DNA of 64,000 nt from Roseburia_C sp031555935. GTDB taxonomy: Bacteria; Bacillota; Clostridia; Lachnospirales; Lachnospiraceae. How positions within the stretch are numbered: the first letter of the stretch is position 1; each line of letters starts with the position of its first letter. The position numbers and the translations under genes were made by a program. Location of the stretch: contig JAVBTX010000026.1 of the NCBI GenBank assembly GCA_031555935.1, forward strand, positions 1 through 64,000, given 5' to 3'. A model generated the notes under the pieces. That model saw nothing but the letters and a program-made list of their open reading frames with translations, did no database searches and was not told the origin of the DNA. Below are positions 41,568 through 49,499 of this stretch, piece by piece.

Positions 41568-41580
41568 CAATAGAATTTTG

Positions 41581-41632
41581 GGGGATGTTGTCATATAGCT
41601 GAAACTTAGTTTGTGCAGGACATCCCCTTTTT
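41581..41632 (+). terminator. Intrinsic terminator
   Basis: The stem ggggatgt (41581-41588) with acatcccc (41620-41627) is followed by five T. The loop is 31 bases. Confidence 0.8.
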
Positions 41633-41657
41633 ATGCCATATAGATTGCGAGGTAGAG

Positions 41658-42260
41658 ATGGGAAACATAGACAAATTTGACACGATTGCAAATCGATATG
41701 ATACCGAAGATAGGATAAAAGTAGCAAGAATTATTTCAGAAGCCATTCGAGAGCGGATTGTGAATGGAAGGGAAAAAAGTGCAATTGATTATGGCTGCGG
41801 CACAGGACTGGTAGGGATGAATTTGCTGGATACCTTTGGCTCTATTTTGTTTGTCGATGCCTCATCTAAAATGATAGCGCAAGTCGAGGAGAAAATAAGC
41901 AGATTAAACCAAAAGACATTAGAGGCACGCTGCATCGATTTGGTGATGGAAAGCCCATCTGATTTACATTCGGATTATATCATCATGGCCCAGACACTTT
42001 TGCACATCCCAGAGGTTGAATTAATTCTGGCTCATTTGTATGCCATTCTTAAAAAAGGCGGGCATCTTCTGATCATTGATTTTGATAAAAATAACGATAT
42101 AATTTCAGCTCAGGTGCAGAATGGATTTGAGCAGGAAGAATTGAAAAAAGTCATAAAAAGGATAGGGTTCATAAAGGCGGAATCAAACACTTTTTATCAT
42201 GGCGAGAATCTATTTATGAATAAAAAGGCATCGCTGTTCCTCCTTGATGCAGAAAAATAG
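41658..42260 (+). CDS. SAM-dependent methyltransferase, class I
   Basis: The 200-residue protein has the class I methyltransferase motifs: the SAM-binding AIDYGCGTGLVGMNL (near residue 40), an acidic residue after strand 2 (ILFVDASSKM) and a later HIPEVELILAHLYAILKKGGHLLIIDFD. It belongs to the small UbiE/Cyp-like group with unknown substrate. The ATG at 41658 is chosen because the upstream in-frame ATG at 41613 lies in the terminator loop. It is 17 bases before the response regulator gene and so probably part of the BceRSAB operon. Confidence 0.85.
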   Translation: MGNIDKFDTIANRYDTEDRIKVARIISEAIRERIVNGREKSAIDYGCGTGLVGMNLLDTFGSILFVDASSKMIAQVEEKISRLNQKTLEARCIDLVMESPSDLHSDYIIMAQTLLHIPEVELILAHLYAILKKGGHLLIIDFDKNNDIISAQVQNGFEQEELKKVIKRIGFIKAESNTFYHGENLFMNKKASLFLLDAEK

Positions 42261-42277
42261 AAAAAGGTGGTAATCCT

Positions 42278-42973
42278 ATGTACCGAATTATAGTAGTTGA
42301 GGACCAGGACGAAATCCGGCAGGAATTAAAACAGCTTTTGGAAAATGCCTTATACGAAGTCAGTACCATCACCAAATTTGAAAACGTTGCACTCCAGATA
42401 CAAACAGCCCAACCAGATTTGGTGTTGCTTGATGTGAATCTGCCGGGTGAAAATGGCATCTCCATTTGCACGAAACTGCGTCAGCAGTCCGATGTCCCAA
42501 TCATCTTTGTGACCGGCAACAATACCTCGATGGATGAACTAAACTGCATCATGCAAGGTGGCGATGATTATATAACAAAGCCATATCAAGCACCAATTTT
42601 GCTGGCCAGAATAGCCGCCGTATTAAAGCGAACAGCTCGCACCATGACAACAGAATCTACGAGTATCACTTATCAGGGTGTAACGCTGGATATCGCGGCA
42701 GGAATACTAAGTAAAAATGATAAGCAAACAGAACTAACCAAAAACGAACTGAAAATCCTCCATTGCCTAATGAAAAATCAGGGAAAAATTGTCTCTCGCA
42801 TGGAGTTAATCGAATACCTATGGGACAACGAGATTTATATCGATGATAATACATTAAGTGTCAATATGACCAGGCTGCGGGCCAGATTAAATGAAGTGGA
42901 TGCAGCGAATTTTATTGAAACAAAGCGAGGAATGGGGTACAAAGTTGAATTCAACAAGGTTGAAAGAAAATAA
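42278..42973 (+). CDS. OmpR-family response regulator of BceRSAB-type module
   Basis: The 231-residue regulator has a receiver domain with phospho-acceptor Asp in LVLLDVNLPGENG (near residue 51), conserved Lys in ITKPY, and a C-terminal winged helix (LTKNELKILHCLMKNQGKIVSRMELIEYLW). Context with a short sensor kinase, ABC ATPase and FtsX-type permease identifies the BceR group, which activates its own transporter genes in response to peptide antibiotics. The RBS aaaggtggtaatcct precedes the ATG. Confidence 0.9.
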   Translation: MYRIIVVEDQDEIRQELKQLLENALYEVSTITKFENVALQIQTAQPDLVLLDVNLPGENGISICTKLRQQSDVPIIFVTGNNTSMDELNCIMQGGDDYITKPYQAPILLARIAAVLKRTARTMTTESTSITYQGVTLDIAAGILSKNDKQTELTKNELKILHCLMKNQGKIVSRMELIEYLWDNEIYIDDNTLSVNMTRLRARLNEVDAANFIETKRGMGYKVEFNKVERK

Positions 42974-42986
42974 AGTAGAGGAGCCC

Positions 42987-43070
42987 ATGCAGTTTATCGA
43001 TTCTTTCAACTATACTTATTTAAGCAGTATCACAAGCAAGCTTGCGATATGCATGGGGTACAAAGTATGA
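42987..43070 (+). CDS. Possible 27-residue leader peptide upstream of the sensor kinase
   Basis: A short frame starts with ATG at 42987 directly behind a strong agaggag RBS. It runs 27 codons and stops with TGA overlapping the ATG of the kinase gene (ATGA at 43067-43070). The kinase start itself lacks a good RBS, so it may depend on translation of this frame. The peptide ends ICMGYKV, and the bases atggggtacaaagt also occur at the end of the response regulator gene (42929 region). It may therefore be a by-product of duplication. There is no known family. Confidence 0.4.
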   Translation: MQFIDSFNYTYLSSITSKLAICMGYKV

Positions 43071-44107
43071 AAATCTTAGCATTTATCAGCGATAGAATCT
43101 TACTTATATTTGGAAATATGCTGGGAATGATTGCATTGACCATTTTTTTGTTTGCACTGGGCAATTCAGCGGGGGACGTGGTGCTGATCGTTATCACCTG
43201 GACATCCGTATTATGCTTGTATCTGGGAACGCAGTATATCCAGCGGAAACGATATTTTAACCAGTTGGATGAAGCCCTGAATGGTCTGGAACGACGTTAC
43301 CTGATTGCCGAGTTGATGGAGCCCTCCCATCGTTTAGAGGACAAGCTTTACCAAGAGATTCTCCATCAATCAAATAAATCCGTAATCGAAAAAATTAATC
43401 AATTAGAGGAAGAACAGCAGGATTATAAAGAATACATTGAATCATGGATACACGAGGTAAAGGGTCCGATAACGACAATGAATCTGATTTGCGAAAATAG
43501 CAGAGAGATAAACGACGAAACCCAGTGGCAGGAGCAGACCAGGAAGCAGCAGGCAGAATTGGCAAAGATAGAAAACTATGTCGAGATGGCATTGTTTTAC
43601 GCCCGTTCAGAAGCCGTTTATAAAGACTATCATATCCATGAGCTGGATTTAAAGCCAGTGGTGCGTGACGTCATTACCAAGAATAAACACCACCTGATTC
43701 AAAGCAAGATGCAGGTACACATCGGATTCGAAACGGCAACCGTATATAGTGATGAAAAATGGATTGCCTTTATCATAAATCAGATTATCTTAAATGCGAT
43801 AAAATACAAAAAGAACGATAAAAGAATGATAGAAATTACCGTGGAACCATTGCCAGAAGCACTACAGCTAATTATCACGGATCATGGCATCGGAATCCCA
43901 GAGAGCGAGGTAAAACGGATTTTTGAGAAAGGCTTTACGGGTACAAATGGCAGGATGCCGGGGAAAACGTCCACTGGTATCGGCTTATACCTATGTCGCA
44001 AGCTCTGCCTTAAGCTGGACATTGGAATCAAAGCCGAATCAAAAGAGCAGGAATATACAAAAATCATCCTAACCTTTCCAGTCAGCAGTTATCTTACAAA
44101 AATGTAA
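43067..44107 (+). CDS. BceS-like sensor histidine kinase
   Basis: The 346-residue kinase has two closely spaced membrane helices (about residues 10-30 and 38-55) with almost no extracytoplasmic loop, a mark of intramembrane-sensing kinases. The phospho-acceptor is in WIHEVKGPITTMN (near 138); HATPase motifs include IILNAIKYKK, DHGIGIP and TSTGIGLYLCRKL. BceS-type kinases sense transporter activity rather than the drug itself. The ATG at 43067 overlaps the stop of the small upstream frame; an in-frame ATG at 43049 is also possible. Confidence 0.88.
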   Translation: MKILAFISDRILLIFGNMLGMIALTIFLFALGNSAGDVVLIVITWTSVLCLYLGTQYIQRKRYFNQLDEALNGLERRYLIAELMEPSHRLEDKLYQEILHQSNKSVIEKINQLEEEQQDYKEYIESWIHEVKGPITTMNLICENSREINDETQWQEQTRKQQAELAKIENYVEMALFYARSEAVYKDYHIHELDLKPVVRDVITKNKHHLIQSKMQVHIGFETATVYSDEKWIAFIINQIILNAIKYKKNDKRMIEITVEPLPEALQLIITDHGIGIPESEVKRIFEKGFTGTNGRMPGKTSTGIGLYLCRKLCLKLDIGIKAESKEQEYTKIILTFPVSSYLTKM

Positions 44108-44194
44108 GAAAAATGAAAGCAAAGGCGATACTACATGCTGCCGGTATTTGCTAAGATGAGCTTACATAGAAAACGCAGAAGGCGAGGAAATCAT

Positions 44195-44977
44195 ATGAAA
44201 CATTCAGAAGAATTAATCCGAGTGTGTGATGTTGAAAAGTATTACGGAAAGCAGCAGAACATCACAAAGGCAGTAAATAAAGTCAGTTTTATCGTGGAAA
44301 GAGGTGAGTTCACAGGAGTGATGGGGGCATCCGGTTCTGGTAAAACAACACTACTGAATATGTTATCCACAATCGACCGGGTGACAGCCGGACATATCTA
44401 CTATGATAATATTGATATTACCAAAATGAAGGAGGATCAGTTATCTGAATTTCGGAAGAACAATCTGGGGTTTGTCTTTCAGGATTTTAATCTATTAGAC
44501 ACCCTGACCATCGAGGAAAATATTATTTTGGCCATGACATTACGTGGGGTATCGAAAAAAGAGATTATTGAACGCGTGACGGAGGTGTCAGCCACGCTCG
44601 GAATCACTGATATATTAGCGAAATTTCCCTATCAGGTATCGGGTGGACAGAAACAGCGCTGTGCCTGTGCACGAGCATTAGTCAATCGTCCCAAGCTGAT
44701 TCTGGCGGATGAACCGACGGGAGCACTTGACTCTAAATCGGCCCAGTCGTTACTTCAAACCTTTCAAACAATGAACGAACAACTGCAAGCCACGATACTG
44801 ATGGTAACCCATGATGTGTTTTCCGCGAGCTATTGCCGAAGAATCTTATTCTTAAAGGATGGCGAAATATTTCATGAGTTAATCAGAGGAAATAAAAATC
44901 GAAAAGAGTTTTTAAAAGAGATTCTGGATGTATTATCCCTGACGGGAGGTGACCTTTCTGATGAAAATGCAAAGTAA
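44195..44977 (+). CDS. BceA-like ABC transporter ATPase
   Basis: The 260-residue ATPase has Walker A GASGSGKTT, Q-loop FVFQDFNLLD, signature VSGGQKQR, Walker B LILADEPTGALDS and switch MVTHDVF. This is the MacB-like subgroup used by BceAB. The ATG at 44195 follows ggcgaggaaatc. The 3' end overlaps the permease gene by 17 bases. The partner is the permease at 44961. Confidence 0.92.
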   Translation: MKHSEELIRVCDVEKYYGKQQNITKAVNKVSFIVERGEFTGVMGASGSGKTTLLNMLSTIDRVTAGHIYYDNIDITKMKEDQLSEFRKNNLGFVFQDFNLLDTLTIEENIILAMTLRGVSKKEIIERVTEVSATLGITDILAKFPYQVSGGQKQRCACARALVNRPKLILADEPTGALDSKSAQSLLQTFQTMNEQLQATILMVTHDVFSASYCRRILFLKDGEIFHELIRGNKNRKEFLKEILDVLSLTGGDLSDENAK

Positions 44978-47024
44978 GCTCGCCATCCGTAATGTCAAAC
45001 GTTCCGTTCGTGATTATATGGTATACCTATTAACGATGACGGTTATCACCGCGCTGATGTTTGCGTTTAATACCATGCTTTTTTCACCCGATGTACAAAA
45101 AATGGGGAAGGAAGCAATGATTATGGCAGCGATGATTGGAATGGCAACCTTTTTTATCATTTTAATTGTTGCTTGGCTGATAAATTATATGGTTCGGTTC
45201 ATGATGGAAAAGCGCAGTAAAGAATTTGGAACCTACCTGCTGCTGGGCATGAAAAGAAAACAGCTAGCCCGCTTATATATGCGTGAAAATGTATTGCTAG
45301 GATGCCTTGCATTTGTGCTGGGACTAGGGCTGGGCGTATTCTTTCAGCAGATATTAATGAGCATTTTTTACCGGATTGTTGGCGCTCATTACCGTTTGAC
45401 CATTTCATTTGATAAATACTGCCTGCTAATGACCTTTTGCTGCTTTTTCGGCTGCTTTTTTTTAGCACTGTTACGCAATAAACGGAAATTTAAAAAAATG
45501 AATATCAGCTATTTAATGAATTTGGAGCGGCAGAATGAGGAAATCAAAGAAAAGGGCGCGATAGTGAAGCAATGGTTTTTCTTTCTGGCAGTGGGATATT
45601 TCATCATTTTTGATATCTTTGTACTACACGGAACACTTAATCTTTTAACTATTTTCTTATCAATACTACTTCTTTTGGTAGCAATTTATTTGTTTTATAT
45701 TGGTATCTCCGCACTTCTTGTCCGCTGCATCAAACGAAGAGGAGAAGGAGTATATAAAAAATCAAATTTATTCTTGCTGCGACAGTTGGCATCGAAAATC
45801 AGAACGATGCAGTTTACGATGGGAACCCTAAGTGTATTATTCACCTTTGCATTGCTGGGGTGCACCATTGCCATGATGTTTTCTGATTATCAGAACAAAC
45901 AGCTAGACGAGGATTTTCCATTTGATATTATGATTCATGAGGATGATCCATACTATGATTTTGAAGCAGAAATCAATCTGATTCAGGAAAATGCCAACGT
46001 AAAAGAAATTCTGCGTTATCCAATTTACCAAAATGCCACAAATGAAAGAAATGTATACCTCTATACCCATTTAACGGCATTTGGCGATAATTATAAAAAA
46101 GCGGATGGAAGCCCTGACTTGAATACAATTGAAGCGGGCGAAGGCAGCTACGGCAGATATGATGCCTATATGACCATCAGCACCTATAATAATCTGCGGC
46201 AGATGCTTGGATTTGAAGCGGTGGAACTGGCAGAACATCAATATCTAATCCACGTTGGAAATCGCGTGGCATTTGAATTGGAGCAGCAAAGTGATAATGG
46301 ATTTACTCAGCCGGGCAATACGTTGGTTGGTGGTCAGGTGCTGGATTTTGTTGGCTATCAGACTGAAATGTTTTGTCAAAACGGACATAACGGAGCCGAC
46401 TATGTTGTCGTTGTTCCCGACTGGGCAGCGGCGCATATGCAGGAATATTATTCCCAATTAGCAGTGAACTTGAAAGAAAATGCGTTACCAGGATTGCAGG
46501 AAAAGCTGGAGCAACAGCGAGCGACGAGGGAAAATAATGAAGACTACGATGAACTGATGACCGGATATGGTTCAAAACAAATTATTGTCTATACCAGTGA
46601 TATCCTGGTTCGAGCAGATTTGATACCGGAATTAAAGTTTATTCTGACAACCATTTCGTTTCCAATGATATATATCGGTCTGGTATTCCTGTGCGTGGCA
46701 CTGACAATTTTGTCGGTACAGCAGCTAAGTGACGCATCAAAATATAAATACCGCTATGCAGTCCTCAGTAAACTGGGGATGAGCGAGCATGAGATTGATG
46801 TAATTATCTTCAAACAGTTATTTTTATTTTACCTCTGCCCAGTCTTGGCGGCGGTCGCAGTCAGTGTGGTGACGGCGCTGTTTTGCAGTGACAAATTTAT
46901 CTATTTTACCGGCGTAAAAACGGCAACATTTTATTATTATGGCTTGTCATTGCTGGTATTTGTGGGTGTGTATTTAATATATTTTGGGATGACGTATGTC
47001 AGCTTCAAAAGAAGTGTTAATTAG
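44961..47024 (+). CDS. BceB-like ABC transporter permease
   Basis: The 687-residue permease has about ten membrane helices in the BceB order: one, then three (about 50-165), then helices at about 200-250 and 285-315. A large extracytoplasmic domain of about 230 residues (about 315-550) follows, then three final helices. The large loop before the last helices is the substrate-recognition domain of the family. The start ATG at 44961 follows gggaggtgacc. It confers resistance to cell-wall-active peptides such as bacitracin in known cases; the ligand here is unknown. Confidence 0.9.
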   Translation: MKMQSKLAIRNVKRSVRDYMVYLLTMTVITALMFAFNTMLFSPDVQKMGKEAMIMAAMIGMATFFIILIVAWLINYMVRFMMEKRSKEFGTYLLLGMKRKQLARLYMRENVLLGCLAFVLGLGLGVFFQQILMSIFYRIVGAHYRLTISFDKYCLLMTFCCFFGCFFLALLRNKRKFKKMNISYLMNLERQNEEIKEKGAIVKQWFFFLAVGYFIIFDIFVLHGTLNLLTIFLSILLLLVAIYLFYIGISALLVRCIKRRGEGVYKKSNLFLLRQLASKIRTMQFTMGTLSVLFTFALLGCTIAMMFSDYQNKQLDEDFPFDIMIHEDDPYYDFEAEINLIQENANVKEILRYPIYQNATNERNVYLYTHLTAFGDNYKKADGSPDLNTIEAGEGSYGRYDAYMTISTYNNLRQMLGFEAVELAEHQYLIHVGNRVAFELEQQSDNGFTQPGNTLVGGQVLDFVGYQTEMFCQNGHNGADYVVVVPDWAAAHMQEYYSQLAVNLKENALPGLQEKLEQQRATRENNEDYDELMTGYGSKQIIVYTSDILVRADLIPELKFILTTISFPMIYIGLVFLCVALTILSVQQLSDASKYKYRYAVLSKLGMSEHEIDVIIFKQLFLFYLCPVLAAVAVSVVTALFCSDKFIYFTGVKTATFYYYGLSLLVFVGVYLIYFGMTYVSFKRSVN

Positions 47025-47035
47025 AAAGAAAAACG

Positions 47036-47093
47036 AAAGAGGCTGTCAAATACCAATGATATAAGAACGTGGTATTTTGTAACAGCCTCTTTT
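47036..47093. terminator. Bidirectional two-part terminator
   Basis: The outer stem aaagaggctgt (47036-47046) with acagcctcttt and an inner stem aaatacca / tggtattt form a long hairpin between the convergent permease and the 47111 gene, with T-run on the plus side and A-run on the other. Confidence 0.88.
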
Positions 47094-47110
47094 AATGCTG
47101 CAAGTCAAAT

Positions 47111-47710
47111 TCAGCTATTACTAGCTGCGGCTTGTTCAATCCCATTTGTAAAATAATCCGCCATTGTTAAAACCTCATCTTCCACCTGATGAAAGGCTTC
47201 AATATCTGCCGGAAAATTACTTGCCAGCCGCATCGAAACCTCTTGGGTTGTCAAATCCAAATGACTATAAAGCATATTGCGCAGGCGTTCATAGTCATAA
47301 AAAGGATTGATAGAAGCAAACGCTTCCGCCATTTTGTCGGCATTGTCATACCACTGCTGAGTCAAAGCATTTGCTTCATCATTCTTGCCATCGCGCAGAG
47401 CGGTAATTAAAGCAGCACCAATCTGAAGGTGTTCCGTTAGTAAATCAGCAATTTGTTGCGAAACGATAGGTGGATAATAGCCAGCAAAAATAGCGGCGAT
47501 ATCATAAGGATTTTGCAGCAATCGTTTCGTAACCGCGTCTTGGTCCATTAACCGCTCGGCAATGCTGATTAGTAGCATTCGTGTCCAATAAACATGCTGA
47601 AGCCACGCCAGACGCATCGTCTGGCTCAGTTCGGAGTCGGTGGGTGGAACAAAGAAATTTGACTCATAGTCATGCTGTAACGAGTGTAAAACATGATTTG
47701 GATAAAACAT
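47111..47710 (-). CDS. Helical protein of unknown function (Firmicute family)
   Basis: A 199-residue, almost all-helical soluble protein with the conserved-looking segment LAWLQHVYWTRMLLISIAE and later RLLQNPYDIAAIFAGYY. I have seen this pattern in Bacillus and Clostridia hypothetical proteins, but no function is known to me. The charged residues and His in the first helix (QHVYWTR) suggest a four-helix bundle, perhaps metal-binding. A good RBS (gaagggagata) precedes the ATG on the minus strand. Confidence 0.72.
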   Translation of the reverse strand: MFYPNHVLHSLQHDYESNFFVPPTDSELSQTMRLAWLQHVYWTRMLLISIAERLMDQDAVTKRLLQNPYDIAAIFAGYYPPIVSQQIADLLTEHLQIGAALITALRDGKNDEANALTQQWYDNADKMAEAFASINPFYDYERLRNMLYSHLDLTTQEVSMRLASNFPADIEAFHQVEDEVLTMADYFTNGIEQAAASNS

Positions 47711-47771
47711 AATTCAATATCTCCCTTCCTCTTCATCATATGCAAAAAGGTCAGAAAGGTTTTAAATTACG

Positions 47772-48599
47772 CTATTCCACATACTCGAAGCTGGTTTGCC
47801 GACTCTTCATATCAAAAATAACCTTACCATCATGAGAAAATTTAAAACGAGCACGACAGGATGGATTTTCCTTAATCATTCGTGACATCTGCCCCCGCTG
47901 CGGAGCAGCAAGCTTATGCCCATCTTGTTCAGCAATATGAATATCCAGCCGATATTTTCGATGCCTGATAATGATCAGTGTTTTGGAACAAAAAATAATT
48001 TCTGCCCCATTATAAGTAGCTAGCCGGTATTCAAAGCCTTTATACATAATGACACAGATAAGTCCCTGAAAATGTGTTTTCAGAAAAGGAATATCTGCAA
48101 TGGCCATCATAATACTGCATTTTTCGGGAAAGTCATTACTCTGTATCCAGGCATAGCTTTTGGGAAAAGAACGTCCGCTGTCCGTTTCGATATAGCCTAG
48201 TCCATCATTAAAATTAAACTCTCGGCCATCTAAGAAAATAGAACCCTTTAAGCGGTGAGACATGCTGATTATCCCATGCCGGCATTGCATTGGAAGAAAC
48301 CGAAAAGGTCCCATAATGTCATTTCGAATTGGCGATAACTCCCGATACTCAAGATGACCTTCGATGTGATTATTACCATGATGAAGACGAATCGAAATAC
48401 CTTTGGGTGAAAAAGAATTGTCACCAATTCTAATGTTGTCGCCCTGATGGCACTCTGCCAATCGGAATGGAAAAAAATAAGACGCATCATTGGTGACCAC
48501 TTGAATAAAAGCCTTGTCGCGTGTAAAGCCTGGGATAAAGGCAATTGTATCCTTTGCGTTCTGGTGTTTAAAATACCAGCCTTCAAAATAGTAACTCAT
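47772..48599 (-). CDS. Tocopherol-cyclase-like (lipocalin-type) protein
   Basis: The 275-residue protein starts MSYYFEGWYFKHQ, then shows GLGYIETDSGRSFPKSYAWIQSN, the features of the tocopherol cyclase/CrtC-like lipocalin superfamily found also in heterotrophic Firmicutes. In these bacteria it cannot be a vitamin E enzyme; the role is unknown, probably binding a hydrophobic small molecule. No signal peptide is seen. The ATG at 48599 is preferred because it is placed correctly behind ggaggttatt; an in-frame ATG lies at 48611. Confidence 0.78.
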   Translation of the reverse strand: MSYYFEGWYFKHQNAKDTIAFIPGFTRDKAFIQVVTNDASYFFPFRLAECHQGDNIRIGDNSFSPKGISIRLHHGNNHIEGHLEYRELSPIRNDIMGPFRFLPMQCRHGIISMSHRLKGSIFLDGREFNFNDGLGYIETDSGRSFPKSYAWIQSNDFPEKCSIMMAIADIPFLKTHFQGLICVIMYKGFEYRLATYNGAEIIFCSKTLIIIRHRKYRLDIHIAEQDGHKLAAPQRGQMSRMIKENPSCRARFKFSHDGKVIFDMKSRQTSFEYVE

Positions 48600-48665
48600 A
48601 ATAACCTCCATGTTCGCGCTATTATGGTTATTATGGCAAAAAGCTGACTGTTTTAAACAATCAGC

Positions 48666-49193
48666 TTAGAAAAAGTTCGACATATTCACACCCTCTAATT
48701 CAAGTAGTTTAAACTTGGTCTTAACCCCGGCAGAAAATCCCGTCAAGCTGCCATTTGAACCAACCACCCGATGACAGGGTACGATAATTGAGATGGGATT
48801 ATGCCCAACTGCCCCGCCCACGGCCTGACTGGACATACTGGCTAGTCCTAATTTTGCGGCCATTTTTTTTGCAATATCGCCATAGGAAATGACCTCACCA
48901 TATGGAATATCACATAAGATACGCCATACCTCCTGACGAAAGTCACTGCCAATTGGAGCCAAAGGTAATTCAGAAATAGCCGGTCGTTGACCGATAAAAT
49001 ATCTATCCAGCCAGTTTTTGGTGTCATTCAATATTGGCAAATTATCTTTTTCAATCATTACCTCAGAGATAGTACCCCCATGATATTTTTGTCCCTCCAT
49101 CCACAGACCAACAAGGTTTTCGCCATCACAGGCGAGAGTCAAGCTGCCAATAGGAGAAGGATAGGTTGTTGAATAATACATTTTTTCGCTCAT
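48666..49193 (-). CDS. ogt: Methylated-DNA--protein-cysteine S-methyltransferase
   Basis: The 175-residue protein has the catalytic motif IVPCHRVVGSNGSLTGF, in which Cys takes the methyl group from O6-methylguanine, and a helix-turn-helix-like DNA-binding segment before it (YGDIAKKMAAKLGLASMSSQAVGGA, in part). The N-terminal domain (about 1-85) is the usual RNase-H-like part. This is a suicide repair enzyme of the Ogt/AGT class. The RBS agaggg lies before ATG on the minus strand. The four genes from 47111 to the tRNA all run on the minus strand. Confidence 0.93.
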   Translation of the reverse strand: MSEKMYYSTTYPSPIGSLTLACDGENLVGLWMEGQKYHGGTISEVMIEKDNLPILNDTKNWLDRYFIGQRPAISELPLAPIGSDFRQEVWRILCDIPYGEVISYGDIAKKMAAKLGLASMSSQAVGGAVGHNPISIIVPCHRVVGSNGSLTGFSAGVKTKFKLLELEGVNMSNFF

Positions 49194-49236
49194 ATGAGTT
49201 CCCTCTTATTTGTAAGGTATTTATTTAACCGGATAT

Positions 49237-49263
49237 AAAAAAAGACTCCCAAAGAGCCTTTTT
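49237..49263 (-). terminator. Intrinsic terminator of the tRNA-Ser gene
   Basis: On the minus strand aaggctc and gagtctt form a 7-bp stem with one wobble followed by seven T. Confidence 0.75.
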
Positions 49264-49271
49264 AAGTTCAA

Positions 49272-49360
49272 CGGAGATGAAGGGATTTGAACCCTTGCGC
49301 CGGCAAAACCGACCTACCGGATTTCGAATCCGGACCCTTCAGCCGCTTGGGTACATCTCC
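49272..49360 (-). tRNA. tRNA-Ser, anticodon CGA
   Basis: Read on the minus strand, the acceptor stem GGAGATG pairs with CATCTCC, with discriminator G. The anticodon stem-loop is CCGGA-TTCGAAA-TCCGG, giving anticodon CGA (serine codon UCG). A long variable arm (GTCGG TTTT GCCGGC) identifies a class II tRNA, and the T arm has GGGTTCAAATCCC. The 3' CCA is not encoded. Confidence 0.95.
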
Positions 49361-49424
49361 AAATAGTGAACAACAAGAATTATATCATAAAAATCACTGA
49401 TTGCAAGATAAGAAATGAAAATAC

Positions 49425-49452
49425 TTGCAATAAATTTTGGAAGCTCTATTAT
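49425..49452 (+). promoter_or_regulatory. Candidate promoter of the NlpC/P60 gene
   Basis: TTGCAA (49425-49430) and TATTAT (49447-49452) are 16 bases apart and lie upstream of the small frame and the gene. Confidence 0.45.
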
Positions 49453-49469
49453 TGTAAGTAGGAGTTTAC

Positions 49470-49499
49470 ATGAGAGAAAGTGAGCACGTAAAAAAATGA
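49470..49499 (+). CDS. Possible nine-codon upstream frame coupled to the NlpC/P60 gene
   Basis: An ATG at 49470 stands six bases behind taggag, the best RBS in this leader. The frame has nine codons and stops with TGA overlapping the start of the next gene (ATGA). The main ATG lacks a good RBS, so translation may be reinitiated from this short frame. Confidence 0.4.
   Translation: MRESEHVKK

Noticed and set aside
41613..41657. ATG at 41613 as start of the methyltransferase
   Set aside because: It lies in the loop of the terminator at 41581-41632, so the transcript would end before the gene; ATG 41658 has its own RBS.
47111..47710. Name acetylglutamate kinase, often given to this kind of protein
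   Set aside because: The all-helical sequence has no amino acid kinase motifs; I consider that label an annotation error and call it unknown.
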